Part shown: positions 16,820-25,552 of the stretch, piece after piece
Layout: every line of letters starts with the position of its first letter
How positions within the stretch are numbered: position 1 is the first letter of the stretch
Assembly (NCBI GenBank): GCA_028223895.1
Contig: JAOIVE010000001.1
Location: forward strand, 1-64,000
Source: Rickettsiales bacterium
GTDB taxonomy: Bacteria > Pseudomonadota > Alphaproteobacteria > Rickettsiales > UBA6187
Length of the DNA stretch: 64,000 nucleotides
Reading direction: 5' to 3'
Translations under genes and position numbers: made by a program
The notes under the pieces: model-generated
What the model was told of the DNA's origin: nothing
What the model saw: the letters and a program-made list of their open reading frames with translations, nothing else
Databases searched by the model: none

Positions 16820-19345
16820 ATGCCAGCTTTGGATTTGCCGTTTTGGAATACTCCGCTTTCCAAACTATTGCTTGAGTTTGGAGCAAGTAAGGAAAGCGGC
16901 CTTTCCGTTGAGGATGCCACAAAACGCCTTAAGAAGTATGGTAGAAATATTACCAACGATATAAGCCGAAAATCTCTTGCACTCCAATTTTTGCTACGCT
17001 TCCGTAATCCACTCATTATTTTATTGTTAGTGGCAAGCGCTCTTTCTGCGTTGACAGGAGATGTTGCCAGTTTTGTCATTATAATGTCCATGGTGGCGCT
17101 TAGTATCACTATTGATTTTGTTCAGGAGGTGCGGGCTGGAAAAACTGTAGATGCATTACGTTTTTCTGTCACATTGAAAGCTAATGTTCTACGCGATGGA
17201 CAAGAAGTATCGCTGCTTATCGGCGATATTGTACCTGGTGATATTATACTGCTATCGCCAGGTATGCTGATTCCTGCTGATGGGCGTTTAATTTCCGCCA
17301 AAGACCTTTATGTTAACCAGTCCATTCTAACGGGAGAATCGTTTCCTGCTGAAAAAACGGTCAAAGATCCTCCATCACCGTTACAAAATATAAATGAGGC
17401 GGTAAACGCAGTTTTTATGGGAACCTCTGTTATCAGTGGTACGGGAGTCATGCTTATAGTCGACACCGGAAAAAACACGCAAGTAGGAGCCATGTCAAAA
17501 AGTTTAGCACAAACTTCACCACCTACTGAATTTGAACGAGGTGTTGAGCGTTTTGGCATGCTTATTATGCGCATTACGGTAGTCATGGTCCTTTTTGTGC
17601 TTCTTATTAACCTTGCTTTTCACAGGCCATTATTAGAATCCTTTCTGTTTGCACTAGCACTAGCAGTGGGATTAACTCCTGAACTACTGCCCATGATTAT
17701 GACAATAACTTTCTCACGCGGTGCTATGCGAATGGCTGAGCAGAAGGTTATTATTAAGCACCTTCCTTCCATGCATAATCTGGGTGCGATGAATATATTA
17801 TGCACCGATAAAACCGGCACCTTAACCGAAGCTAATATTCATCTTGTAAGCGCAATGGATACTAAGTGGTTGGAAAGTTCTCGTGTTTTTGAACTAGCCT
17901 ATATAAACAGCACATTTGAATCCGGAATTAAATCTCCACTCGATAACGCCATATTAGAACATGCAAAACCGGATATCAGCGCATGGAAAAAGATTGATGA
18001 AGTGCCGTTTGATTTCGAAAGGAGGCGTGTATCAGTGCTGGCCGAGCGTGAAGGACAAAAATTTCTTATTGTAAAGGGTGCGCCAGAGGATATTCTTAAA
18101 TGCTCAACTCATTATGAGGCAGATAATCATAAAATTATGTCGCTTGATAAGAATGCGCTTGAACAATTTCAGAATAAATTTGAAGAATTTGGTGAGCAGG
18201 GGCAGAGGGTTTTGGGGCTGGCCATTCGTACGGAGGATGCAAGCTGCACCAGTGTTATAGTGACAGATGAGACTGAATTAACCTTCATCGGGTTTCTTAC
18301 TTTTCTTGACCCTCCCAAATTTGAAGCCGCAGATGCCATGCGAAAGCTCAAAGCAGACGGCATTCACGTTAAAATTATCACAGGAGACAATGAGCGCGTA
18401 ACTGCGCATCTTTGTACGATGCTTGGTCTTGATACGGGAGAAATTCTTACCGGAGATATAATGTCACTACTAAGTGACGATGCTTTATTGGCAAGGGTAG
18501 ATAGGACTATGGCCTTTTGCCGCGTGACGCCACAACAAAAAAGCCGCATCATTAGTACGCTCAGGCATCGCGGACATATTGTAGGATTTTTAGGGGACGG
18601 TATCAATGATGCTGTAGCTATGCATAATTCTGATGTGGGCATTTCGGTTGATAGTGCTACCGATGTTGCCAAGGAAGCAGCCGACATAATTTTACTGGAG
18701 CGTGATTTGTCTGTGATTCATAAAGGTGTAATCGAAGGTAGGCGTGCTGTTAGCAATACAGAAAAATATATTCTCATGGGATCAAGCTCTAATTTTGGTA
18801 ATATGTTGAGCATGTCGGCGGGTGCGTTCTTGCTCCCATTTCTACCTATGTTGCCGGTGCAGATTCTGCTCAATAACCTACTTTACGATATTTCACAAAC
18901 AGCACTGCCATTCGACCGTGTAGACAAGGAAACGCTTTCAAAACCTACACATTGGGACATGAAACGCATTAAACGTTTCATGTGGATATTCGGCCCAGCG
19001 AATTCAGTATTTGACCTGCTGACTTTTTATGTTCTGCTTAAGTTGTTCCATGCCAGCGAAACGTTATTTCACTCGGGGTGGTTTGTAGAGTCGCTGGTGA
19101 CACAAGTGCTGATTATTTTTGCTATTCGTACACGTATGCCGATGTGGCGTTCTATAGCGAATCCTATAGTTGTTTTTATGGCTCTAAGCATTGCAGGCAT
19201 TGCGGTGCTGTTACCTTATACCACTGTCGGTACATGGTTTGGTCTCTCGCCGCTACCGCCAATATTCTTTGGCTTCCTGATAGTTGTATTGCTTGCTTAT
19301 TTTGCATTGGTAGAATTGATTAAAAAAATATTTTTCAAGCAGTGA
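16820..19345 (+). CDS. mgtA: P-type ATPase, magnesium-translocating (MgtA-like)
   Basis: 841 aa; DKTGTLT, TGES, GDGINDA motifs; type IIIB topology. Confidence 0.85.
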   Translation: MPALDLPFWNTPLSKLLLEFGASKESGLSVEDATKRLKKYGRNITNDISRKSLALQFLLRFRNPLIILLLVASALSALTGDVASFVIIMSMVALSITIDFVQEVRAGKTVDALRFSVTLKANVLRDGQEVSLLIGDIVPGDIILLSPGMLIPADGRLISAKDLYVNQSILTGESFPAEKTVKDPPSPLQNINEAVNAVFMGTSVISGTGVMLIVDTGKNTQVGAMSKSLAQTSPPTEFERGVERFGMLIMRITVVMVLFVLLINLAFHRPLLESFLFALALAVGLTPELLPMIMTITFSRGAMRMAEQKVIIKHLPSMHNLGAMNILCTDKTGTLTEANIHLVSAMDTKWLESSRVFELAYINSTFESGIKSPLDNAILEHAKPDISAWKKIDEVPFDFERRRVSVLAEREGQKFLIVKGAPEDILKCSTHYEADNHKIMSLDKNALEQFQNKFEEFGEQGQRVLGLAIRTEDASCTSVIVTDETELTFIGFLTFLDPPKFEAADAMRKLKADGIHVKIITGDNERVTAHLCTMLGLDTGEILTGDIMSLLSDDALLARVDRTMAFCRVTPQQKSRIISTLRHRGHIVGFLGDGINDAVAMHNSDVGISVDSATDVAKEAADIILLERDLSVIHKGVIEGRRAVSNTEKYILMGSSSNFGNMLSMSAGAFLLPFLPMLPVQILLNNLLYDISQTALPFDRVDKETLSKPTHWDMKRIKRFMWIFGPANSVFDLLTFYVLLKLFHASETLFHSGWFVESLVTQVLIIFAIRTRMPMWRSIANPIVVFMALSIAGIAVLLPYTTVGTWFGLSPLPPIFFGFLIVVLLAYFALVELIKKIFFKQ

Positions 19346-19348
19346 GAA

Positions 19349-19678
19349 TTAATCATTACGGTGATTTTTATTTCGATCTTCTTTTTCCTTCCTGACTTTG
19401 CTTTCATCATCCATAATTTTGGCAGATGCTGCACCACTACGGTAATGTGAAGAAACATTTTCTATAAATTCTTCCGTACTTCCACCGATGCCTTTACCAG
19501 ATAATATTTCAAGCAATTCCGCTAGAGTCATGTCAGTATTGATTGCCTCTGATATAATCCCCCTTAATCGGCTATGCAACTCTTCCGGATCAGCAGAATT
19601 TTCTAGCGCCTGAGCATAGTTTTTTATCATTGTATTGAACCGATCGTATTTCTGTTTTTTTGACATTTCAATCCCCAT
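19349..19678 (-). CDS. Hypothetical protein, paralog of 54716..55027
   Basis: Shared 'ADPEELHSRLRGIISEAINTDM.LAELLE' block. Confidence 0.6.
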   Translation of the reverse strand: MGIEMSKKQKYDRFNTMIKNYAQALENSADPEELHSRLRGIISEAINTDMTLAELLEILSGKGIGGSTEEFIENVSSHYRSGAASAKIMDDESKVRKEKEDRNKNHRND

Positions 19679-19726
19679 GTGACTGAATTACTTATGACAT
19701 TATAATAAAAATTAAAAAGTAGTCGT

Positions 19727-19740
19727 TTGATCGCAGTCAA
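19727..19740. promoter_or_regulatory. Fnr/FixK-type box TTGATCGCAGTCAA
   Basis: Between divergent genes. Confidence 0.7.
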
Positions 19741-19825
19741 ACTATCGGCAAATCATTTTCTTTATTATGTCAGTTATTGGAAGCATTGTTGCTTTTATCA
19801 AAAAGCTAATTAAAAGGATAGAATC

Positions 19826-19999
19826 ATGACATTTTTTGAAAAAAAATCATCTGCCAGCTCAAAACATGAGCAAGAAAAAGATAAAAAAGCACAGCCTAGT
19901 AAAAAAAAGAACAAGGGTGAGTCGTGTGAAACTGGTTCTAAAAAGGGGAATAAAGATAGCTGTGGAACGTCTCCTAAAAAAGGAGACACTTGCAACTAA
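19826..19999 (+). CDS. Lys/Cys-rich microprotein (57 aa), CGTSPKKGDTCN family
   Basis: MTFFEKKSSASSKHEQ...DSCGTSPKKGDTCN*; C-term identical to 55185..55376. Confidence 0.65.
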   Translation: MTFFEKKSSASSKHEQEKDKKAQPSKKKNKGESCETGSKKGNKDSCGTSPKKGDTCN

Positions 20000-20011
20000 T
20001 CAGTTGGAATT

Positions 20012-20044
20012 AAGCGGCACCCGATTTTGCATTAGGTGCCGCTT
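20012..20044 (+). terminator. Intrinsic terminator-like stem-loop
   Basis: aagcggcacc / ggtgccgctt 13 nt after a stop codon. Confidence 0.6.
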
Positions 20045-20047
20045 CCT

Positions 20048-20314
20048 TTATTTGACATCATTATTCTCTTTGCATTCGCAAGGATCAGATTGGCATTTTT
20101 TGCAAACACCCTTGCTGCATCCGCAGTATTTTCTTGCCGGTATAATAGCTGCTACAATTGCAATTATTCCATACCAGTACCAATCAAGATTGAGCAATGG
20201 TGGCCATAGCTTGGCAACCATCAAAACAAATGCTGCTGTACTCAGTTTTATGAGAGAAATATCATAACATTGATATCTGTTTACTATCTTATTTTTGCAT
20301 TTTTCTGGATTCAT
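20048..20314 (-). CDS. Small membrane protein with Cys cluster tail
   Basis: One or two TM then RKYCGCSKGVCKKCQSDPCEC. Confidence 0.5.
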   Translation of the reverse strand: MNPEKCKNKIVNRYQCYDISLIKLSTAAFVLMVAKLWPPLLNLDWYWYGIIAIVAAIIPARKYCGCSKGVCKKCQSDPCECKENNDVK

Positions 20315-20323
20315 AATATCATC

Positions 20324-20512
20324 CTAATCTGTGGCTAAGTTACAGCAATGTTGTTCTTTCTGTGATAGCTCTAGCATTTTGTACTCAGCAATTTTTTCTG
20401 TTTTAAGAGTAGGTGTTTTAGTATTTATCTTGATTGCTGGCACAATAACAGCATCAGTTGACTTATATTCCTTTGAGAACACTGTGTTGTTATACATATC
20501 CATCTCCACCAA
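20324..20512 (-). CDS. Microprotein, CCNLATD family
   Basis: 62 aa ending KEQHCCNLATD; paralog 55639..55797 ends KEEYCCNLATD. Confidence 0.5.
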   Translation of the reverse strand: MVEMDMYNNTVFSKEYKSTDAVIVPAIKINTKTPTLKTEKIAEYKMLELSQKEQHCCNLATD

Positions 20513-20542
20513 AGGTTGAACATAATCACAATTTACATATAC

Positions 20543-20584
20543 ATGTATCGTGTACCGTGTATCGTGTATCGTGTATCGTGTATC
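20543..20584. repeat. Heptanucleotide tandem repeat (GTGTATC), six units, four perfect
   Basis: atgtatc gtgtacc gtgtatc gtgtatc gtgtatc gtgtatc. Confidence 0.9.
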
Positions 20585-20612
20585 AGATTATACGTGGTTA
20601 TGTAATCACGCG

Positions 20613-20626
20613 TTGACAGGTATCAA
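20613..20626. promoter_or_regulatory. Fnr/FixK-type box TTGACAGGTATCAA
   Basis: 13 nt upstream of regulator ATG. Confidence 0.75.
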
Positions 20627-20639
20627 GCAGGAGACCGAT

Positions 20640-21425
20640 ATGTCAAATATTATTGAAAAGCCTAATGTAAAAGAGCTATCAGGTAATAGTGAAAGTTACA
20701 GAAATTTTCTAAAAAGCATTCCATTATTTAGCGATTTTCCTGAAGACGCAATTAGTCAGGTTTTGGGTAATGCTCGTATAAAGAAATATAATAAGAACGA
20801 GATATTATTCATGACCGGCGATAAGGCTGAAAATTTCCGCATTATTATCACCGGGTGGGCAAAATTATATCGCCAGACGCGTGATGGGCATGAAGCTATT
20901 GTTACCGTTCTTACAAATGGCGAAATGTTTGGGAATACAGCCATTATAAAAAACGGTACTCATGCCTATACGGCAGAAACAGTTGCGGATTCTATCATGT
21001 TTCTTATCCCTGCTTCATTTATGTTGCATATGTCTGAGAGCTATCAGCATTTTGATCATTTTCTGGCAAAATTTCTTGAAGGAGGTTTGGGGCAGTCAAC
21101 TCAACTTAGTATGAATATAGAACATCTTTCTCAGATGACTTCTGCACAACGGGTTGGGTGTTTTCTTTTAAGGCTTTGTTTGGGGCAGAAAGAAGGAAGT
21201 ATTTCGTTGCAACTTCCTTACGAAAAAGGCCTTGTTGCAGGGCGGCTTGGTATGACAGCGGAGACATTTTCACGCTCTTTAAGCCATTTAATAACCTATG
21301 GAGTTGAAACCGACCATTCTATTGTAACGATTCACAATATTATGCAGCTTCGCAGGTATATCTGTGAGCATTGTTCCGCAACAACACGAGAATGCCACTT
21401 AGGTGAAGATATGGATGAATATTAA
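20640..21425 (+). CDS. Crp/Fnr family transcriptional regulator
   Basis: cNMP-binding fold; HTH 'AGRLGMTAETFSRSLSHL' with E..SR recognition residues; start trimmed to 20640 because upstream codons lie in the tandem repeat. Confidence 0.85.
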   Translation: MSNIIEKPNVKELSGNSESYRNFLKSIPLFSDFPEDAISQVLGNARIKKYNKNEILFMTGDKAENFRIIITGWAKLYRQTRDGHEAIVTVLTNGEMFGNTAIIKNGTHAYTAETVADSIMFLIPASFMLHMSESYQHFDHFLAKFLEGGLGQSTQLSMNIEHLSQMTSAQRVGCFLLRLCLGQKEGSISLQLPYEKGLVAGRLGMTAETFSRSLSHLITYGVETDHSIVTIHNIMQLRRYICEHCSATTRECHLGEDMDEY

Positions 21426-21802
21426 AAACCGAACCTGCTTTTTAACCAATCCATATCAAGTTTTTCCGGGTGTTCTATATATTTATCCGGATGTTCCAAC
21501 ACATTTTTCACGTAGCTTAAATTAACCCTCCAGGCTTTTTTTACATCTTCAGGAGTGCCGTTATGCACGAGCTTTTTATCTTTAAATTTAAGTGAGAATG
21601 CTCCTTTTGGCTCATCATCGTAAATAGTAAGGTCAATAGGCTTGTCGCCGACAACAGCGTTGGTTGCCGATAAAATTTGTTTGTATGGAAATTCGTCCTT
21701 ATGTTTATCAATAGCCTTATTGCAGATTTCCAGATATTGATTGAATAATTCGTCTATATCACCATTATCATCGGCTTTTTCGATTTTAATGCGCTTTTCC
21801 AT
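21422..21802 (-). CDS. Conserved hypothetical, paralog of 56692..57072
   Basis: 126 aa, high identity between copies. Confidence 0.65.
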   Translation of the reverse strand: MEKRIKIEKADDNGDIDELFNQYLEICNKAIDKHKDEFPYKQILSATNAVVGDKPIDLTIYDDEPKGAFSLKFKDKKLVHNGTPEDVKKAWRVNLSYVKNVLEHPDKYIEHPEKLDMDWLKSRFGF

Positions 21803-21813
21803 TTTTATTTTCC

Positions 21814-22296
21814 TTAAATATGTATAATTTTTTCAAGATATTCCTGAATTTCTTTTGGATGAAATTCCACTAAATCCTTATCAATCTCCAGAGCAATAAC
21901 ATCTTTAACTGTTTTACTTAATTCCTTACGCAAAAAGCCCAGTATTTTGGGTGGAGCGGTGATTATCAGACGGTGGTATTCTTCTTTATCAAGTTTATCT
22001 TTTAAATATTCGGCCACCTCACGCATGAATTGCTTGCGCTCCAGGGTACGATCACTGGTGTGAGGTTCGATAATATGCCTTGCACCGCCTGCGCTATCAT
22101 AGGTTCGCCCCAACTCGCCTCGTCCGGTTGGTTCATCCGTGCGGATGGGTTTTGCGCTAAGGGTATGGTGTAAATCACCCAAATGATGTTCTGTCATCAT
22201 CGTATAAAAATTTGAATGTTTACCATCCATTACAGCTATCCATGTAATACGCTTTTTCTTATTCACAAAAGTTTCCTTTTTTAATAAAAATCCCAA
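21814..22296 (-). CDS. Host attachment family protein
   Basis: 'ELGRTYDSAGGARHIIEPHTSDRTLERKQFMREVAEYL' Host_attach pattern. Confidence 0.75.
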   Translation of the reverse strand: MGFLLKKETFVNKKKRITWIAVMDGKHSNFYTMMTEHHLGDLHHTLSAKPIRTDEPTGRGELGRTYDSAGGARHIIEPHTSDRTLERKQFMREVAEYLKDKLDKEEYHRLIITAPPKILGFLRKELSKTVKDVIALEIDKDLVEFHPKEIQEYLEKIIHI

Positions 22297-22350
22297 AAGG
22301 CAAGTGGCAACTCAGCATTATGAATTGCCACAATTTAAATAATACCTTTG

Positions 22351-22854
22351 TTAGGCCGCTTCTTTGATATCAATCTTGCGAGTTGGTTTTACTGCTTCTT
22401 CTTTCTTTGGGATTTCCACCCACAGCACTCCTTTCTTGAAGGTAGCCTTAGTCTTATCGGCATTAGCTGAATCAGGAAGCGCAATGCTACGTTGGCATGA
22501 TTCATAGGAAAATTCACGGCAGATATAATCCTCATCTTTATCTTCTTTTGATTCTTTCTTTTCTGCTTTAATCGTCAGATAATTATCGTTAACCGTAATG
22601 TCTACTTCTTCCTGCTTAAACCCTGGTAATTGAGCTTCAATTTTTAGGCTCTTATCATTTTCAATGATATTAATCGGAATAGAAAGAGCGCTATTTTTTT
22701 CCCATAAAGACGATGCAGGCAACTGACTCTGAAAGTCATTAAAGAAATCTTCAAACATTTGATTCATCTCGTTTCTTAATGAAGTAGCAGGCCATTCTCT
22801 TCTTGTTTTTTTGATATTACCTGGTCGGTTCCGTAATGTAAGGTTAAGTGTCAT
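22351..22854 (-). CDS. Hsp20/alpha-crystallin small heat shock protein
   Basis: ACD signature 'LPGFKQEEVDITVNDNYLTIKAEKK...FKKGVLWVEIPKKE'. Confidence 0.9.
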   Translation of the reverse strand: MTLNLTLRNRPGNIKKTRREWPATSLRNEMNQMFEDFFNDFQSQLPASSLWEKNSALSIPINIIENDKSLKIEAQLPGFKQEEVDITVNDNYLTIKAEKKESKEDKDEDYICREFSYESCQRSIALPDSANADKTKATFKKGVLWVEIPKKEEAVKPTRKIDIKEAA

Positions 22855-22970
22855 AATAGTTCTCCTGTAAATGTTTATGGATTTATTTTGGCTTACCTAG
22901 CCTTATGTCGCGTTTGTGGTTTAGATTTATCACCTGCATTATAGAAAACCACGAAGTTGGCGTTACATAC

Positions 22971-22984
22971 TTGATAGACATCAA
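22971..22984. promoter_or_regulatory. Fnr/FixK-type box TTGATAGACATCAA
   Basis: Between hsp20 and CBS gene. Confidence 0.75.
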
Positions 22985-23004
22985 TCGCCTCAAAAGATTA
23001 TTGT

Positions 23005-23018
23005 TTGACGAGTATCAA
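23005..23018. promoter_or_regulatory. Fnr/FixK-type box TTGACGAGTATCAA
   Basis: Second box, 34 bp from the first. Confidence 0.75.
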
Positions 23019-23114
23019 GTATAGTTTGATTGGTATGTGGTTAATTACAGCTTCCTACATGCCATTATGGTGCGAAATTAGAAAGTCACAAAAACACATT
23101 AAGGGAGTTCCGCC

Positions 23115-23549
23115 ATGTCGAATACCAAAGTAAAAGATGTAATGACCGAGAATCCATCGTTAATTAAACCAGAAACCTCCCTTAAAGATGCCGCTAAAAA
23201 AATGCAGGAAGTTGGCTGTGGCGTTCTACCGGTAGGCAGTAAAAGTAAGCTTTTGGGTATTATTACCGATCGTGATATTGTTATACGCGCTATAGCCGAG
23301 GGAGCTGATATCAAAACCGAGCTAGTAGAGGAATATATGTCTGATCGGGTTTATACCTGCAATGAAAACAACACGTTAAATGAAGCTGCTGAGATTATGG
23401 GTAAGCACAAAATAAGCCGCCTTGTGGTCGAGAATGAAGACGGCAGAATCGTAGGAATTCTTTCACTTGGCTGCATGTTGCGTAACAATGCCAGTGCCAA
23501 AGAAATTGTGGCAGTAGTTGAACAAGCCAGAGGATGTAAAGCTGCGTAG
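23115..23549 (+). CDS. CBS-domain pair protein
   Basis: 'VKDVMTENPSLIKPETSLKDAAKKMQEVGCGVLPVG...GIITDRDIVIRA'. Confidence 0.85.
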   Translation: MSNTKVKDVMTENPSLIKPETSLKDAAKKMQEVGCGVLPVGSKSKLLGIITDRDIVIRAIAEGADIKTELVEEYMSDRVYTCNENNTLNEAAEIMGKHKISRLVVENEDGRIVGILSLGCMLRNNASAKEIVAVVEQARGCKAA

Positions 23550-23578
23550 TATTATTATGTATTATAAACGTTGTCAGT

Positions 23579-24139
23579 TTACTTACTTTTTTGCACGACG
23601 AGTTTAGCCACACGGACACCGAGCAACCTTGCCGTCTCCAAATCGCCTTCAGAAGGAGATTTGGAATCAGGGTCGGATTGGGCCATAGCCCCAATATAAC
23701 TTCCAATACGGTTTGTGTGATCTTTAGCACCTATAGAGCTACTCGCATCAGGCAGTTGGCCAAGGCTTATCCATATCATGCTGTGCTGCGCGGCAAAAAT
23801 TACTAGTTGCATCAGACTATTTAACTTGTCACCACTTAAGCTCTGTGAATTACTGAACCCGGCGGCATATTTATCTTTCCATTTTTGTTCATACCAGCGC
23901 GGTGAAGTAGCTTCCATAAACTCCTTAAATTTTGCACTTAGCGACCCCATATAGGTTGGCGATCCAAAAATAATAGCATCTGCCTTATCTAAATTTGCCC
24001 AGTGTTTTTCAATGTCTGATACTTTCACCAATAAAGAGTTCACCCCCTCAACAGAAGTAGCACCGCCATGTACAGACTTTGCCTGATGCTCCGTATGACC
24101 AAAGCCACTGTGATATAGCGTAACGATATTTTTATGCAT
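23579..24139 (-). CDS. Flavodoxin / NAD(P)H:quinone oxidoreductase-like (WrbA type)
   Basis: 'IVTLYHSGFGHTEHQAKSV' and 'DAIIFGSPTYMGSLSAKFKEFME'. Confidence 0.8.
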   Translation of the reverse strand: MHKNIVTLYHSGFGHTEHQAKSVHGGATSVEGVNSLLVKVSDIEKHWANLDKADAIIFGSPTYMGSLSAKFKEFMEATSPRWYEQKWKDKYAAGFSNSQSLSGDKLNSLMQLVIFAAQHSMIWISLGQLPDASSSIGAKDHTNRIGSYIGAMAQSDPDSKSPSEGDLETARLLGVRVAKLVVQKSK

Positions 24140-24308
24140 AATATTTCCTTATTAACAAACCCTTTGCTGGGATTTTATTTGAATTAAATATTTTCTGCAG
24201 TTCCGTTTTTAATGTTTCACGTTCTTTTTTCAATTCTTCACGCTCAGACTTTGTTATAGTTAGATCTAAAAACATCTCTTGGTCATTTTGTCTCGCAGAA
24301 TTTTTCAT
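24132..24308 (-). CDS. Small protein (58 aa), stop overlaps flavodoxin ATG
   Basis: MKNSARQNDQEMFLDLTITKSEREELKKERETLKTELQKIFNSNKIPAKGLLIRKYYA*. Confidence 0.45.
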   Translation of the reverse strand: MKNSARQNDQEMFLDLTITKSEREELKKERETLKTELQKIFNSNKIPAKGLLIRKYYA

Positions 24309-24385
24309 TGTTTATCCCAATACGTTGTTTTTAGAGTTGATCCTGTAGTGATGAGCGAGTTAAGCATAAGTCAAACAAGGTGGAC

Positions 24386-24399
24386 TTGACGGGTGTCAA
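24386..24399. promoter_or_regulatory. Fnr/FixK-type box TTGACGGGTGTCAA
   Basis: Between flavodoxin operon and dps. Confidence 0.75.
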
Positions 24400-24459
24400 T
24401 GCGCATATTTTTAATCATGCATAGGATAAAATTCCAATTAATTTACAAGGAATAAAACC

Positions 24460-24924
24460 ATGAGCAAAACTGTGGAAAATTTAAGCCATGTACTGGCTGA
24501 CACCTATACACTTTATTTAAAAACCCAGAATTACCACTGGAATGTAACGGGGCCACAGTTTGACACATTGCATCAATTATTTGGAAGGCAACATGCTACA
24601 TTGGCAACGGCTATTGATGAAATAGCAGAACGTATCCGTGCGCTTGGGGAACTTGCTCCTGCTACTTATAAAGAGTTTGAGCAGCTTAAATCTATGAAGG
24701 AAGGTACCTCTAGTTACTCCGCAGAAGAGATGTTAGATTGCCTATATAAAGGCCATAAGAAAGTTATTGAAATACTTAAAAATGCATTAAAAACAGCGGA
24801 AAATGAAGGTGACGTATTTACTGTTGAGTTACTAACAACACGTATTGGAGCATACCAGAAAGATGCTTGGATGCTGGCAGCCACTCTTTCTAAAAAACCT
24901 GCGTCGCAAACAAAGGCGGCTTAG
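24460..24924 (+). CDS. dps: Dps-family DNA-protection/ferritin-like protein
   Basis: 'TYTLYLKTQNYHWNVTGPQFDTLHQLFGRQH...AIDEIAERIRALG'. Confidence 0.9.
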   Translation: MSKTVENLSHVLADTYTLYLKTQNYHWNVTGPQFDTLHQLFGRQHATLATAIDEIAERIRALGELAPATYKEFEQLKSMKEGTSSYSAEEMLDCLYKGHKKVIEILKNALKTAENEGDVFTVELLTTRIGAYQKDAWMLAATLSKKPASQTKAA

Positions 24925-25025
24925 TGATGTTTATAGCTTTTTGTTTCGTTAACACTCCAAAATAATCCTTCTTTGATAGCTTTAACAGAGAGAAATTTAC
25001 TAATCACATAGATAATGAATTTGTT

Positions 25026-25472
25026 TTATATGTATGATTTATAACGCACTGTTTCCGCTTCCCTACGTTTTTTTAATCCCTTCAGCTTCTTGCCACCAGC
25101 CCAGACCCATTTCATAAATTCGGCTAGTGCAGCTTCATGCTCTTCACGGTTTACTTTCCACCGGAGGGTGGAGCGTTGGAGTGCGCCGCTGCCTAAGTTG
25201 AATGTGAATGATACTAACGCATCAAATTGACCATCAGTAAGCGGCACTTTTATTAACCTGCATACGGCTCTTTCTGCCAGCAGCACATCCTTAATCAGCA
25301 GTGCCCCACCAGCAGCTTCGCTAATTCCATTTTTAAACATTTCAGCTTCGCCTGGTAGCAACAGGTGACCATAGCCGATTGTTGGAAGGCCAGCTGCATC
25401 CAGATAGATTTCCGGCTCGAATCCTTCGAAGCGTTTGATAAGATTCAATCCTTTTTGTGTGATATGTCTCAT
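25026..25472 (-). CDS. Phage lysozyme (GH24 endolysin)
   Basis: 'GLNLIKRFEGFEPEIYLDAAGLPTIGYGH'. Confidence 0.9.
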   Translation of the reverse strand: MRHITQKGLNLIKRFEGFEPEIYLDAAGLPTIGYGHLLLPGEAEMFKNGISEAAGGALLIKDVLLAERAVCRLIKVPLTDGQFDALVSFTFNLGSGALQRSTLRWKVNREEHEAALAEFMKWVWAGGKKLKGLKKRREAETVRYKSYI

Positions 25473-25552
25473 GAAAATACTCGTTTTAGTTGTTATTGAA
25501 GAATAAATTGCTATGTTTTATGCACAGCCGTAAAAAATTATGAGAATTAGCC

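Noticed and set aside
20543-20584. CRISPR-like direct repeats
   Set aside because: Contiguous 7-bp units without spacers: a tandem repeat. No CRISPR array or cas genes seen in the window.
3300-25035. tttatatgtat shared near 3302 and 25024 as attachment-site repeat
   Set aside because: Only 11 AT-rich bases; not distinguishable from chance without seeing the other prophage ends.
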